In this document: piece after piece, positions 9,540 to 22,066 of the stretch
How positions within the stretch are numbered: position 1 is the first letter of the stretch
Layout of the letters: every line of letters begins with the position of its first letter
DNA from: Babylonia areolata
Lineage: Eukaryota; Mollusca; Gastropoda; Neogastropoda; Buccinidae
Assembly: GCF_041734735.1 (NCBI RefSeq)
Contig: NC_134898.1
Location: forward strand, 38,114,613-38,178,612
Length of the DNA stretch: 64,000 nt
Direction: 5' to 3'
The notes under the pieces: model-generated
Database searches by the model: none
What the model saw: the letters and a program-made list of their open reading frames with translations, nothing else
What the model was told of the DNA's origin: nothing
Program-made: the position numbers and the translations under genes

Positions 9540-10708
9540 CAGTCTATTGTATTTGGAAAAGCCCACAGAGACTGTTCTGTTTTGAAAAAAATTGCGCAAT
9601 GTTGGTTTGGAAATTATGCCGATATTTGTTTGATTTGCAAAGCATCGTGTTCTACCTTTCATGCTAGACTTGCGGCCGCTCCTTCTCTCTGCTTTTATTT
9701 CTTTGAGGCGAACGATGGTGTGATGGCCTTGTACCTGTTCTTTTTGGTATTCTTTGATTTTTCTGAGGATTTCTGATTTTCCTAGATGTAGGCCGCTCGT
9801 TGTTGTTGCGTTACCAGCAAGTCAGCTACGCTCATTTCCCTTAACACCTGCATGTCCCGGGCAGTATGACCATGTGAGTTTTTTTAATCTGAAAGTTGCT
9901 TATTGCCTTATGCCACTCTGGGCTTCCCATTCCATTTTCAATTTTCTGTATGAGGTTCATTGAGTCGGTTAGGATCATGGCATATTGGTTTCCGGGCATG
10001 TGGATGGACGATAGCCACTGGAGGGCATGTGTCACAGCTTCAACTTCTATCGTTAAGCTGGAAGTTGTGACTTTGTAGGCAGCATTCTCTTCCCTAATTG
10101 TTTTACCATTTTGTTTCGCAGTGAATCCCCAACCGGATTGGTCTTTGGTGACTGAGCCATCTGTGTATATGATGATGTCCTCTTCTTTACTGTTTTCTTC
10201 TATGAGTAGCTTCATTTCCGCATCAGTTTTGCCCTCTGGCCATTCCCGACAATGTCTTCCGAGAGTGGGTGAAATGGCTGTGTTGAATAGATGGTTCAGG
10301 TTTTCGGGGAGTTTTTTCCCATTCTTTTGTTTCTTTCAGGTCTTGTAGTCGGCATACTAGCTGGTGTGTGTCTTCTGCTTGCCCCATCCATGATCTTCCT
10401 CGTCCTAGACGGCTGCCTTTTGGTTCTTTGACTGCGTCATGCAGTGGGTTTTGAGGGTTTTCTAATGCTTTGAAGTAGGTCTTGACCTGTTCTAACTTGT
10501 TTCTGGCCTGCACTGAAGGAAGGCCAAGCAGGTATCGCATGGTTTCTGTGGGCGTGTCTTTTGTTGTTCCAAGGATCAGCCTCATAGCTTCATTTTGGAC
10601 TCTTTCTAATTTTAGGAGGTTGCCTTGAGATGGTGTTGTTAGCCCAAGTCCGTAGTCGATCACACTGAGGACGAGCCAATGCAATGCATTCAAACAAAGC
10701 CTTGGCAA
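9540..10708 (-). mobile_element. I-clade-like LINE fragment with RNase H domain
   Basis: Minus-strand remnant of a LINE ORF2. The upstream part (10708-10223) is the reverse-transcriptase thumb/connection: LVLSVIDYGLGLTTPSQGNL, LERVQNEAMRLILGTTKDTP, YLLGLPSVQARNKLEQV. In another frame (10215-9841) is an RNase HI domain with its acidic residues visible: IIIYTDGSVTKDQSGWGF, LTIEVEAVTHALQWL and MILTDSMNL. After a further break a C-terminal tail, RCFANQTNIGIISKPTLRNF, is readable near 9660-9560. A LINE-encoded RNase H of this sort is typical of the I/Nimb group. The polymerase palm and endonuclease are missing. Frame changes near 10220 and 9840 make it dead. Confidence 0.88.
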
Positions 10709-11701
10709 AATTATGTATTTTATTAATGATTTCCTGAAACCTTATGACATAATTATGTAACATGGAACCCAAAATACCTTAAAAAAACTTCCCCACCCTG
10801 GATGATTTTATTTTTTCAGAAACACTGCAGGCACTCCATTTTCACATCAATTCTCCTCAGTGTTTAACTGTTTAAAGCACTACTGTTCATCTTATTGTGA
10901 AATGGGAATTGTATGATTTATATCACTTGTCAAAAGTTTTCCTCTTTATGTGAAGAATTGTGATCAAAACACCAGATTCTTTGCATCTTTCTATTCGATC
11001 AGTCAACAGAAAACTGATCAGCGTTATCATCACAGTGGACAAGTATGTAGGATTGCAGAAAAACAAAATGTAAAAAGTGTAAGACTATGAGAAAAAAAAC
11101 CCAAACCAAACAACAACAACAACAACAATAACAACAACAAACAACAACTAAAAATAAGGAATTTTATTATCTGCGTAAAGCAGAACCGAAGAACATGTGT
11201 TTCGTCTACGAATGTGACACCTGACTTCATCTCAAGCACTACTAAACGTAGAATGCTTCAAACTTAATAAATTTTCAGAAATTCATTCACAATCAATGAA
11301 TAGTTTGGTTTTTCAGAACTTGTGTGATGTAAAATGTGGTTGTTCTAATCAAATTCTGCAAAACAGTAAGCGCGTAGGGACTGACGTGTTTCGTTCCACA
11401 CTTCGTCTGTCTTATGAACTGATGAACTACATCATTTCGTTATAAAACTTCACCAGACAGCAAAAGCCAGAATCAAGGTAATTTAAGGGGATGTTTTTCT
11501 ACTGTGAACTGCAACAAGTCTTCAACTGAAAGCAGTCTTACCGAACTACATGCGTTGACTTGGTTCGAAATCTTACACCAGTATCCGAATATTACCGCAT
11601 CTCGCCATGTGTCAGAAACAGTGATTGTGTCTAAACTTAATTGGATGAGAGGAAAATGTACAAACAAACCATGACAACGACGAAATTAGCATACACAGTT
11701 T

Positions 11702-11732
<31 letters not shown>

Positions 11733-13176
11733 ATATAGCAACCACGGGGTGCGAATGAACATATCGGAGATTTCCGTGTAACATATGTACATTTCACACG
11801 CTGTCGGAAACAACACATTCTCTGAATCTGTGTTCAAACACACGATTGAAGGGTGTTTGTCAAACCGATTTACGCTTTCCCGCGATGAATCCACATGATT
11901 TATGTGATTTCTAATTTTGTTTACATGTATATTTTTATTGGGTCGTTTACATGCACAGAAGTAACACAGAAAAGCAGATCTGAAAATTAATATGCGACGT
12001 CGATTGCATTTAAATAGTTGAATAGACTTTTTTTCCCCAGAAAATGAGTGTATGTGCTGCAGAAGACAGACGTGCTGACCACCTGTTGCAAGTAAAGAAC
12101 GTATAGTGTATTCATGAATGTGCTTGCCTTTGAATGAATAAAAAAATAATAATAAATTTTAAAAAATAAATAAATTAAATTAAAAAAACACGTCAAGAGG
12201 AACTGGTTGTTTACGTCTGTCACGCGGGTTTTTCGCGTAATATTTCAAACTTAATGTACCATTTTTATTAATGATCAATGTTTTATTATCACAACAAATG
12301 AATATTGATCAGGTCTGTATGTACTGGATTTTAACCAGGTTTGTACTTATTTGTTTCTTACCACTTCATGTTCAGACACATTGCCATGTCACAAAATGGC
12401 GCCGAAATTTTGGATGTTTTTAATAAATTTCAACACAATTAAGACACAAGAACAAACCATATTCTCACAAAATTGTTGCAGACATTTCTCTAATAAATTG
12501 CAGTCCTGCTAACATGCGAAACATTTGAATAATCATTGTAAACACATGTTTATACTGAATCAGACAGAGACCCCCATTTCCAACAAAGTTCTGGAGACTG
12601 ACCCATTTTCATCTTCCAGGCAGTCTTTGCTCTTCATGACAATCTGATGCACTTCATTTTGCCACCTTCATACTCCAGCCAGATACATTTTCTTTCCCAC
12701 GCTAAACTGACGTGTCTACAACGCCAGGGTTCGTGAGTCACATTTGCAAATACGCCTTCATTTCCAAAGAAAAAAATATATTTCATACCGTTCTTTTTAC
12801 ATCAAGACATGATGTTGGTCGATTTTGCCATCATCTGCCTTCCATGCTTTCTGAATTAATTGTCTGGACAGTGCTCCGACAATGTTTATTGACTGAAACA
12901 AACCTAGATAACACGTACTTAGATATTCATATACTGCACGTTAATAAGCAGAGCATGAAGTATTTCCAAGTTGTGTATTGCGTAAATGCCAACATAATTG
13001 TTCTTACGAACTAAATGATCCCATGCTGCCTTCGTAAATTCACCTTTGCAGTCGGTATAATACCGATTTCATTCTTTATTAAATGTCATGACTGGTAAGA
13101 AACTGTAAAACATTCATAAAAGCAAATTTGCGTTTTGTACCAATTTAGTATATAATAGATGAAATTAAAAATGTTT
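10709..13176. other. AT-rich stretch, no gene recognised
   Basis: Includes (CAA)-rich 11100-11155 and (TTTA)n at 11700-11729. There is a TGGCGCC-containing site, AAAATGGCGCC, at about 12395. A 100-codon open frame at 12712-13014 matches nothing I know. I see no repeat family or exon structure I could defend. Confidence 0.5.
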
Positions 13177-13275
13177 GTTTCCTTTTGACCCGAAAGAGTT
13201 CTCTTATTTTCTGTACGGTATCTGTCACCTGCCGCAGTGTACGACCAATGGAGGTATAGGATAGCATCAGCGCGG
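13177..13275 (+). repeat. Dispersed repeat I, copy 1
   Basis: GTTTCCTTTTGACCCGAAAG, TTCTCTTATTTTCTGTACGG and TATCTGTCACCTGCCGCAGT recur almost unchanged at 49937-50033. Similarity fades after about 100 bases. Class unknown. Confidence 0.75.
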
Positions 13276-14344
13276 CAGCAGTCAGCCACAAGTACTGTAC
13301 CGCGCTAAACGCTTTCCTCTGGCGACCCCTTACACCGCGCTTGCGTAACCCTGGCTTGCTCTTGCCTTGCGACTCTTTGTAAGGCGCTCTCTCATGGCCA
13401 GAAGTGTGACAAATAATTATTAAAAACCAAAATCTAATGATGTTCCCGCCCACCTACAGCGGTCAAGTTTATATCAGCTGTGATCAGTATGATTTATTCT
13501 ATTTTATCGTGAAAAGAACGGTTTTGTTGCAAACATTTCGACCATTTTTGTATCTGCCCTGGTCTGTTCGCTTCGCCAGCAAATACTCAACCAGTAACCC
13601 CTTACCTACACACAAACACACACACACACACACACACAAAGAGAGAGAGAGAGAGAGTCTCGTGCTGAGATGACGTAAACAGTATCGGTTTAACAAAATC
13701 TGACAGCAACACAAAAAACTTAACTTTAACCCGAGATCCAAATCTAAGAAATTTCGTGAGGTTTGCAATCTTCCGTGTTTGCGATAAGCAGCCTGTAGTT
13801 GTCGTAACAACTAAATATTGACGCTTTTTCGAAAATGCATAAAACACCAAACGCCTTTCCACTATGTGTGTTTCTTACAAGTCAGATTGGTCAGTGGTCT
13901 ATCATCGACGTGTTCTTTCTGCAAGCAGTACCCTACATCTTAGATCTTTTTTTTTCTTTTTTATCTTTTTTTATGGTATTGGATAACTAGATCAAGCGAA
14001 CAGAACAGAAGCACATAAAACTGAGCGGTAAACGAGAAGTAAAACTGCTGCTCTTATTCAATTAGACAAAGGCGCAGAATTGTCGGTTTGAATTTTGTAC
14101 CTTTGTTTTATGTAAAAGAGTTGCCAGTACATATTTCTTCCGTCAAAATCATGATTTCTCTTCACTACATATTTTCAAGTTTAATGCAAGATGTAGGAAC
14201 CCCCTATATCATCCTCAACCTTTGGACATTGGCCTAATCCGATATTCATCATGGTTATATTGTTCATAGTAATAATCACAATTCTCGCTCATTTGGACCC
14301 ACCACATGGTTCATGTTCCTTGTAGATCGCATCATTTCAGCAGT
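13276..14344. other. Spacer, no gene recognised
   Basis: A CA/GA microsatellite lies at 13612-13657. Nothing else is recognisable on either strand. Confidence 0.5.
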
Positions 14345-14597
14345 TTTTCAGTTTCAGTTTCACTTTCTCAAGGAGGCGTCACTGCGTTCGGACAAATCCA
14401 TACACGCTACACCACATCTGTTGAGCAGATGCCTGACCAGCAACATAACCCAACGCGCTTAGTCAGGCCTTGAGTGCATGCTTACATATTTGTGTACCTA
14501 TGAAAGTGGATTTCATTTTTTTACGTAATTTCGCCAGAGGACAACACTCTCGTTGCCATGGGTTCTTTTTCAGTGCGCCAAGTGCGTGCTGCACACG

Positions 14598-14628
<31 letters not shown>

Positions 14629-14757
14629 TAGACGCTCAGTTTGATTTTCCAGTCAAACTTAGGAGAAAGGGCGAGAGCGGGATTCGAACCCACACCCTCA
14701 CGGACTCTCTGTATTGGCAGCTGAGCGTCTTAACCATTCTGCCACCTTCCTCCTTAG
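14345..14757 (-). mobile_element. SINE family A, full length
   Basis: Read on the minus strand it starts with a tRNA-like head. It has an A-box-like TGGCAGAATGGTTAAGACG and a B box GGGTTCGAATCCC, with a long variable-arm-like segment between them as in Leu/Ser tRNAs. Next comes a central domain (TTTCGGATGAGACGATAAAC, GAGGTCCCGTGTGCAGCACG). It ends with the 108-base tail (CTCAAGGCCTGACTAAGCGC to GACGCCTCCTTGAG) and a terminal GAAACTGAAACTG repeat. A/B boxes imply RNA polymerase III transcription. It is very similar to 17387-17788, so this subfamily is relatively young. I could not identify a clean TSD. Confidence 0.92.
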
Positions 14758-14954
14758 CAACAAACACGAACTTGGACACTAAGACACGACACCTCTATAC
14801 TGTAGTTCGTTATCGTGCTTGAACTGCTCTTTGCTCTTATCTGACGTTCTTCGGCAATCCGGCGGCGCTTATCGACAATGTACACGGAGTTCTTACAATG
14901 TATGATTCGTCATTCTCCCCAAAAGATCTTTTCTTTTGAATGCGCACGCGCGCG

Positions 14955-14989
<35 letters not shown>

Positions 14990-15941
14990 CTTGCATCAAA
15001 CACGAATGGAAAATGTTTCTATAGGTCAGTAATTTAACTTGGAGTGACCTTCCAGGGTAACAGGGTATATACAGCAATAAAGGTGAACGAATCGAGTTCT
15101 CATAAAATGTTGAAAACTTTTTTTTTTTTTAATACATTATTCTTTTCAAGTCATTTGAAATGTTTCTTGGTACAGATATGTACAACATGTCAAACAGAAT
15201 AAAGAAATTGGTCATGTGATCCAGAGAATTAGCTAATTTTCCAGCATGTGCAGGAAATAAAAGAAACTGCACGCATGTTTTTCGCAAGTTGTCAGTCGTT
15301 ACAGATCAGTTACACGAAATATGTAACATTTTCATGTGTCCCCACGGGGTTTCCTGAAATAAAGACATCTTGTCTTGTCTTGTTTGTCTTGTCTTGTTTT
15401 GTCTTGTCTTGCCTTGCCTTGTGCTGTCTTGTCTTGTCTTGTCTTGCCTTGTCTTGTCTTGTTGATGTTGTTTCCCACACGTCAGTCCAGGGTGGCTTAG
15501 TTTCGCTGCAGTGTGTCCACCTGTTATTCTATCCAGTCAAACTTTGACATCGAAATTCAAACACAAGACCTACTGACCGAAATTTACCTCTTCAGTCAAC
15601 AGCCAGCCTTCGTCGCAATCACTGGGAGCAGAGCCAACCCTCCAGTTGAGAACTTTGGACAGGGCACGGTTTGGAACTTTCATCACCTGTAGATAATTCC
15701 TTCATTGAATAACAGGCCCATTCCAAACTTGCCCAAGGTGGGGGTGATCTCAAAACTTAGTTTGTCACAGAGTCGATTGAAAGTTTCCTCGGTTAAGAAA
15801 TGTGGATTTTCATCCTGATAAACAGGCAGGGAAGCTCAGATCAGATTAATTCGTAGAATAATTGCGACGATGTCACCCGACATAAGATGAGTATAGATGA
15901 AATACACATTTCGCAGTGACAATAGATATATAATTTAACTT
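14758..15941. other. Spacer with (GT)n and pentanucleotide repeat
   Basis: (GT)n at 14961-14988. No gene is seen. The pentanucleotide tract is listed separately. Confidence 0.5.
15345..15465 (+). repeat. (CTTGT)n array with AATAAAGACA leader
   Basis: GGTTTCCTGAAATAAAGACA is followed at once by repeated CTTGT/CTTGC units to about 15465. A polyadenylation-like hexamer joined to a pentamer run looks like the 3' end of an otherwise lost retroposon. A related AAGGC run on the opposite strand is at 18016-18032. Confidence 0.6.
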
Positions 15942-16271
15942 TTGTTTTGGTCTTGTCGCGCGGCAATAAACTTTTGGAACATACCGCAAGTTTTCCTAAA
16001 TAACAGTGAGAACATAAAATATATACAAATTCACGAAGGAACTTGTACAGTACTAATCGGCATTGACATTTTGAACCAGACTGACGATGTACTTGACTAT
16101 TATAATGATATGTGTGAAATTTTCTATATGTATAAATGTAAATATGATAAAGTTATTCAACAATTTACAGCTTTCAGAAAATATCTAAAGAATATATGCA
16201 TTACAGAAGAATATATCGCCAGAATTAACATGCAATATATCGATTTTCTACAGACAATGAATTTCTATTGA
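15942..16271 (+). mobile_element. LINE ORF2 C-terminal end (L1/Tx1-like)
   Basis: Open frame of about 109 codons ending at a stop. It reads FWSCRAAINFWNIPQVFLNN, then TVLIGIDILNQTDDVLDYYN, then FYMYKCKYDKVIQQFTAF and ICITEEYIARINMQYIDFLQ. The pattern FWxC...FW, ILxGI, LxxYIFxYKCK and IEEYIARxN is what I expect from the zf-RVT-containing C-terminal end of L1/Tx1-type LINEs. The polymerase core upstream is absent. An intact reading frame to the stop suggests it is less decayed than the other LINE pieces here. The family assignment rests on pattern recognition only. Confidence 0.65.
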
Positions 16272-16707
16272 ACCTGGATTGACAACGTGTAATCCACCCG
16301 AGTACTGACGTGAAGTAACTCTTCTTACTCCCCTGTAAGACATCTGGTAACAATAAGAATGAGACATACATTGTCTTTCCATGTCGTAACAGAAAACTAG
16401 GGACTGGCATCAACCTGAAAACATTGCTTTAAGGGTTTACATAAACTGTGGTCTTTTTTGTTATTATTGTTATTGCTTTTTTATGTTTAGTTGAATGTCT
16501 TTTTTTCGGTGGTTTTTATTGAACCATGTGTACAATTACTCATGCAGTTTGTACAGGAATCTCAGTTGGTGATGTTAGCGCACGGAACGCTAACACCATA
16601 GCCTTCAATCTGTCATCCTTATGTGTTTGCTCGATCCGTAAAGTTATTTGATGCAAGTTATAAGTGAGTATGTGCGCGAAGATGTGTCTGTGTCTGTGTG
16701 TTGACTG

Positions 16708-16742
<35 letters not shown>

Positions 16743-16929
16743 AAGCATGTAAAAATGTATGTAAGCTTTGTCAAATGAATCATTTCATTATTTTGTATAA
16801 GGAAGAACGAATGATATTATGTGCATGTTGTACAATTGTCTGTTATGCACGCCAAATCGCATTAATAACAAAGATGCACATGCAGTAGATCAATGACAAA
16901 CCAAGACATTTCGTCACAACCATCGAACA
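16272..16929. other. Spacer with (GT)n
   Basis: (GT)n at 16711-16740. No gene or repeat family is recognised. Confidence 0.5.
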
Positions 16930-17161
16930 TTAACTCACTCAGTACGGCCAGTCCTCTCTTCTCCTCTACACAGACTCCTCGGATGTCCAGTGGGTGTCTC
17001 AATGACCCAACCTTTAGCTTCCGTCGTCAGAATTGTGGTATTCTTGGTCAACATTCACCTCTTCAGTATAAGAGCCTTCCGCTTGCAATATTTTGATGAT
17101 GGTAATTGGGCTGAAACGCAGTTCACGTCGTCTCTTTCGCCGTTCGTATGGAGAGAGTTAA
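16930..17161. mobile_element. TTAA MITE family F, copy 1 (232 bp)
   Basis: Bounded by TTAA at 16930-16933 and 17158-17161. Inverted ends read inward CTCACTCAGTACGGCC and CTCTCTCCATACGAACGG. It is 232 bases including both TTAAs, exactly the same length as the copy at 47718-47949, which lies in the opposite orientation. No transposase is encoded. Confidence 0.9.
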
Positions 17162-17386
17162 AACGTACGAGAGTGCGCCTATAATTAAGCCCCCACACAG
17201 ACCATGTTACCTGGAATTTGAAAATTGATTCCAGGAGAACTATGTTAAAAAATTGATTTAAGAACAGACAGTGAGGCCATTCAAATCATCCAGGCCATAC
17301 TTTATGCTTTTATTTCCTGTCGTGTGTTACAAAAGGCGGCCATAGAGATCTCCACTGCTGCCTGTCTTGTGCTATCGTACCCTACA

Positions 17387-17634
17387 GTTTCAGTTTCAGT
17401 TTCACTTTCTCAAGGAGGCGTCACTGCGTTCGGACAAATCCATACACGCTACACCACATCTGTTGAGCAGATGCCTGACCAGCAGCATAACCCAACGCGC
17501 TTAGTCAGGCCTTGAGTGCATGCTTACATATTTGTGTACCTATGAAAGTGGATTTCATTTTACGTAATTTCGCCAGAGGACAACACTCGTTGCCATGGGT
17601 TCTTTTTCAGTGCGCCAAGTGCGTGCTGCACACG

Positions 17635-17665
<31 letters not shown>

Positions 17666-17788
17666 TAGACGCTCAGTTTGATTTTCCAGTCAAACTTAGG
17701 AGAAAGGGCGAGAGCGGGATTCGAACCCACACCCTCACGGACTCTCTGTATTGGCAGCTGAGCGTCTTAACCATTCTGCCACCTTCCT
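17387..17788 (-). mobile_element. SINE family A, full length, with probable TSD
   Basis: Same structure as 14345-14757: tRNA-like head with B box GGGTTCGAATCCC near 17711-17730 (complement), central domain, 108-base tail and GAAACTG repeat. A 7-base direct repeat CCCTACA at 17380-17386 and 17789-17795 is the probable TSD. It shares diagnostic changes with the 14.3-kb copy (CATCTGTTGAGCAGATG), so both belong to one subfamily. Confidence 0.92.
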
Positions 17789-17795
17789 CCCTACA

Positions 17796-18169
17796 CCCAC
17801 CCATATTATTTGTACTGACAACGAGATGTCACAGTGTACAAACCGGAGTCAGTTCTCGCTCTCCTGTCGATTACCAGGCAGGTGGTGTCAGTGTGGGGAA
17901 CAGTTATCCGTGGGATCAACGGCCCGATTGGCGATGGCCCGTTAACTCATTTCATTCAACCCGAGGCCCAAGAGGCACTGCTGAGATGTCAAATTCGTTT
18001 CAATTGAACGGGTTCAAGGCAAGGCAAGGCAAGAAGTTTACTTCGTGTATCCCCTGGGCGCATAGAACTATCATACATCGACGTGTTTTTTTTTTTGTTT
18101 TGTTTTTTTGGTTTTTTTGTTTGTTGGGGAGGGGGGGGGGTGTTCCTCCAACCTCCCATTTCTTCCCAC

Positions 18170-18217
<48 letters not shown>

Positions 18218-19280
18218 TTTTTTAATGGGTCCTCCATCCTCCTATTTTTTCCCCAATTTTCTTTTCTTTCTTTTCCCTTTCTTTGTTCTTTCTTTCTTTC
18301 TTTTTTTTTCTTCTTTTTTTTCCAACATTCCTTCAATGAGATCAATATATAACACAAAATGACACTCACGGTAATTCAATAACGAAGAGAGGTAACTCTC
18401 TTCACACACAAGTGACACACAACCTCAAGCCAGTGCTACTTATGCGACCGATTCAACCAGTACACGTGTAAAATAACAGGCACATTGGGGAAAAAAACCC
18501 AACTCAGACACCTCCTCAAAAGGTATATCAATGTCTTCAAATCCCTACCGATAGACATCCCCCCCCCCCCCCCCCCCCCTCCCCGAGTTCATTAACGTTT
18601 GATGCGTGCTGAAGCCATTATATACATCATCACCAATGTTCGAAAGATACAACTCTTGCCTGCATCGTTGTCATCAACGTCTTTAATTAACACACACCAT
18701 ATAAACAGAGTGATCTTTTTTTCTTCTTCTTTTTTTTAAGAAGAAGAAGAAAAAGGAGGAAGTCCCACACAGGCTAATTTACACATTAACACTCGTTTTC
18801 CATCACAATAGAAAAAAATAGAAAGAAAAAGTTTGCTATCAATGAGCAAAGTTTCATTGAAAAGAGATGCCCACTGCAGCGATCGGACATTTGCTTTAAT
18901 TAAGTTTTAACAATATTCTTCCACGTTTCCACGTTCCTTACACATGCATAAACCGGCACAAGCAAAGGCAGTTAACTAACTTCTACAGTATCGCTGGCTT
19001 TGACAACACGTGTCAATTTGAAGGACAAACTGGTCGATTTGATGTATTTTTCTTCTTTCTTTTTTTACCGCTTCAAAAATGACAGGGAAGCCTGCTGGAG
19101 CAGTAAACTCCCATCGACCTCAATAGTATATTTAGCTCAATGTAAACTCCATAGGGTTAAATGGGTCACGTTGACCCTGAGGGTCACGCTGTTCGATGCT
19201 GGGGCGCTTGGTGACAAAGGCCGGACAGGCCCTCTGGGTTTATAAATAGATCCATTTATTTACAAGCCCGTGGACAAACC

Positions 19281-19315
<35 letters not shown>

Positions 19316-19744
19316 GTGGGATGGCTATGGCATGTCAGCCATGTCAAGGGCAGGGGGAGTGTGGGGGGCTTCAAAATGTTTAACTTGAACCAGCAAACTC
19401 ACTAGACAGACAGACACAGACTCGGAGAGTGAGAGAGACAGGCAGAGTGAACTAGATGAAGGACTGGGGTATGGAGGACGTAACACAGAGATAGAGGGAG
19501 CCGCAGAAATGGGTGGATGGACAGAAGGAGAGAGGGAGGCGGGGGACAGAATTCATGACGGAAGGGTGAGGTGGGGGACTTGGAGGAGAAGAAACAGACC
19601 GGTAGACAAAGAGGGGTGACAGGAGAAGGGGGTGAAAGATATTAATTTACACAAAACTTGCAATGTGTCAGGATCTCGAATAAGAGAAAATTTCAATTGC
19701 AGCGCAAGACACACTCAAACAATGCAGGACAATCACACAGTTGA

Positions 19745-19782
<38 letters not shown>

Positions 19783-20029
19783 AGATAAGTTAAAGACCGA
19801 GGAGAAAGTGAGAAGAAAAAAAAAAGATGGACTGAGACAAACAGGGAGAAAGCACGGTCAGAGATCGAGAAACAGAGACATACAAGACAGAGAGAGAGAG
19901 GGAGAGAGAGACAATATACTCATGGGGTGAATGAGACCCGGGTCAGTTTCTAGCCATGTGTTCATACACCGTTCAACCAACCGATGCCGGATCAGGACTC
20001 AAATGCAGGTTCAGGCCAATGACATGAAT

Positions 20030-20081
<52 letters not shown>

Positions 20082-20279
20082 TCAAATTATTTTATTATAT
20101 ATTTAAATCACAACTTTTAAAGACATGCCACGACTACTGTTGTTCATAATTTTATATTTTACCGGTCTCGGTATTTACCTCAGTTCATTCTTAAACTGAG
20201 GAGAAGCCCAAGACACCGAGAGAGTGAACTTCTTGTGTGTGTGTGTGTGTGTGTGTGTGTGGTTCAGACTGACACTGAA
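17796..20279. other. Spacer with simple repeats, no gene recognised
   Basis: Contains (AAGGC)n at 18016-18032, T-rich and (TA)n tracts at 18080-18320, a long C-run at 18559-18579, (CT)n at 19281-19315, purine-rich sequence with (GA)n at 19400-19915, (CA)n(TA)n at 20033-20080 and (GT)n at 20234-20261. No coding signal is found. Confidence 0.55.
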
Positions 20280-20361
20280 GAAAGGAAGTTTCAGTTTCCG
20301 TTTATCAATCAGGCGTCACTGCGCTCGGACAAATCCAAACACGCTACACATTTGCTACGTA

Positions 20362-20749
20362 TGGTTCGTCCGTCGGGATCGACGAGGACCATCTAGTCAT
20401 CCTGGGGGGGTGGGTTGGGCTCTGTGGGTGCGCAGATGACTGGTCAGGCCAATCCGCGCCCGGAAGGTACTGACGCAGTGTGGACAGGGGATGGTGGCGG
20501 CTGTCGGGGACTTCCTGGCCTGTCTGTGTTGCTCTGCTGCAGCGATTCTGTTGGCCTCACAGGATTTGGCGCCTTTGTAATAATAATAATAATAATAATG
20601 GATACTTATATAGCACACTATCCAGAAATCTGCTCTAGGTGCTTTACAAAAACGCTTTTGATAACATGAAACATTATATCTATGTTACATACACACACCA
20701 AAATGTGACCACACACACACACACACGCGCGCGCGGGCGCGCGCGCGCG

Positions 20750-20786
<37 letters not shown>

Positions 20787-22066
20787 TACATACATTTTAA
20801 CATACATGTGTATCTAACATGTAGACAGCTGAACGCCTCTTTGGTCTGTCCATTGCATTCAGCTCCCATGTGTCGTGGCTGATGTTGAAGGCCTTCAGAG
20901 AAGCTTTCAGAGTGTTTTTGAAGCGCTTCTTTTGGCCTCCATGGGAGCGCTTGCCATGTTGGAGTTCGCCGTACAGCAGTTTCTTGGGGAGCCGGTGGTC
21001 TGGCATGCGAACTACATGGCTTGCATCAAGATGGTGTAGATGCTGGGCAAGTTTGCACGAGTGAGCACCTCTGTGTCAGGGATCTTCTCTTGCCACTTTA
21101 TGCCGAGAAGTTTTCTGAGGCTGGTGGTGTGGAAGTGGTTCAGCTTTTTGGCGTGGCGTTTGTAGACCGTCCATGATTGACATCCATAGAGCAGTGTGGT
21201 GAGAACTATGGCCTTGTATACTTTGAGCTTCGTCTCCAGGGTGATGCCTCTCCTGTTCCAAACGTTCTTATGGAGTCTGCCGAAGGCAGCGCTGGCTTTC
21301 ACCACGTCGTCGATGACTACTGTGCGAGAGAGTGTACTGCCCAGGTATGTGAACTTGTCCACCGCGTTCAGTCGTTGCCCGTTGAGTGATGAAGATGTTT
21401 GGTTCAACGTAAGGCTTTCCTGGAGCTGGCTGGTGCATCACCTCAGTCTTCTTTGTGCTGATTGTGAGGCCAAAGTTGTCACAGGCAGCAGAGAACCTGT
21501 CGACACTGTGTTGCATGTCAGCTTCGGAGGCAGCATTGAGAGCGCAGTCATCAGCAGACAGGAAGTCGTTGACGGTGTCTGTCCTCACCTTGGTTTTTGC
21601 TTGAAGCCTCCTGAGGTTAAAGAGTGAGCCATCTGTGCGGTACCTGATGCCAATGCCTACGTCAGCGTCTCTGAAGGCATCTGTCAGCATGGCTGAAAAC
21701 ATGAGACTGAATTAGGTGGGGGCAAGAACACACCCTTGCTTGACTCCGTTGGAGACAGGGAATGGTTCTGAAGTCTCTCCGTTGTCTTGGACTCGGGCCA
21801 GCATCCCATCGTGTAGTTGCCGTATGATGGTGATGAACTTTCTGGGATATCCGTACTTCGCCATGATTCTCCAAAGGCCATCTCTGCTAACAGTATCGAA
21901 GGCCTTGGTCAGATCGACATGGGTGGAGTAAAGGTCGGCGTTCTGTTCCTGACACTTCTCCTGGAGCTGCCAGGCAGCAGACACCATGTCGATAGTCCCG
22001 CGGTCTTTCCGGAAGCCACACTGGCTCTCTGGCAGGAGACCTTGCTCAAGGTGTGCTATGAGACGG
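20362..22066 (-). mobile_element. RTE-like LINE with C-terminal zinc finger, copy 1
   Basis: Minus-strand 5'-truncated LINE, about 1.7 kb. In order: reverse-transcriptase palm (CGFRKDRGTIDMVSAAWQLQ, DLTKAFDTVSRDGLW, NGVKQGCVLAPT), catalytic block with SADD where YADD is usual, thumb (FTYLGSTLSRTVVIDD, LLYGCQSWTVYKRHAKKLNH, LGIKWQEKIPDTEVL), an LPKKLLYGELQHGKRSHGGQ block, and a C-terminal C2H2 finger IPCPHCVSTFRARIGLTSHL...H. It is followed by about 40 bases of 3' UTR that folds as a hairpin (GGTTC...GGACC around GTCG...CGAC). A 10-base TSD TTGCTACGTA lies at 20352-20361 and 22067-22076. Frame breaks and an insertion (20579-20822) show it is dead. The endonuclease is missing through truncation. 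The RTE label is tentative; the palm, thumb and finger order is directly visible. Confidence 0.92.
20579..20822 (+). repeat. Repeat D plus CA/CG microsatellite inserted in the LINE
   Basis: Compared with the sister LINE (42453-43568), 244 extra bases interrupt GGCGCCTTTGT...AGACAGCTGAACGCC. They start with (AAT)n, then GGATACTTATATAGCACACT, GCTCTAGGTGCTTTACAAAA, and a long CA/CG run. TGT at both borders may be a short duplication. Confidence 0.8.

Noticed and set aside
12712-13014. 100-codon open frame as a possible host exon
   Set aside because: No recognisable motif, no clear splice signals, and AT-rich composition like its surroundings.
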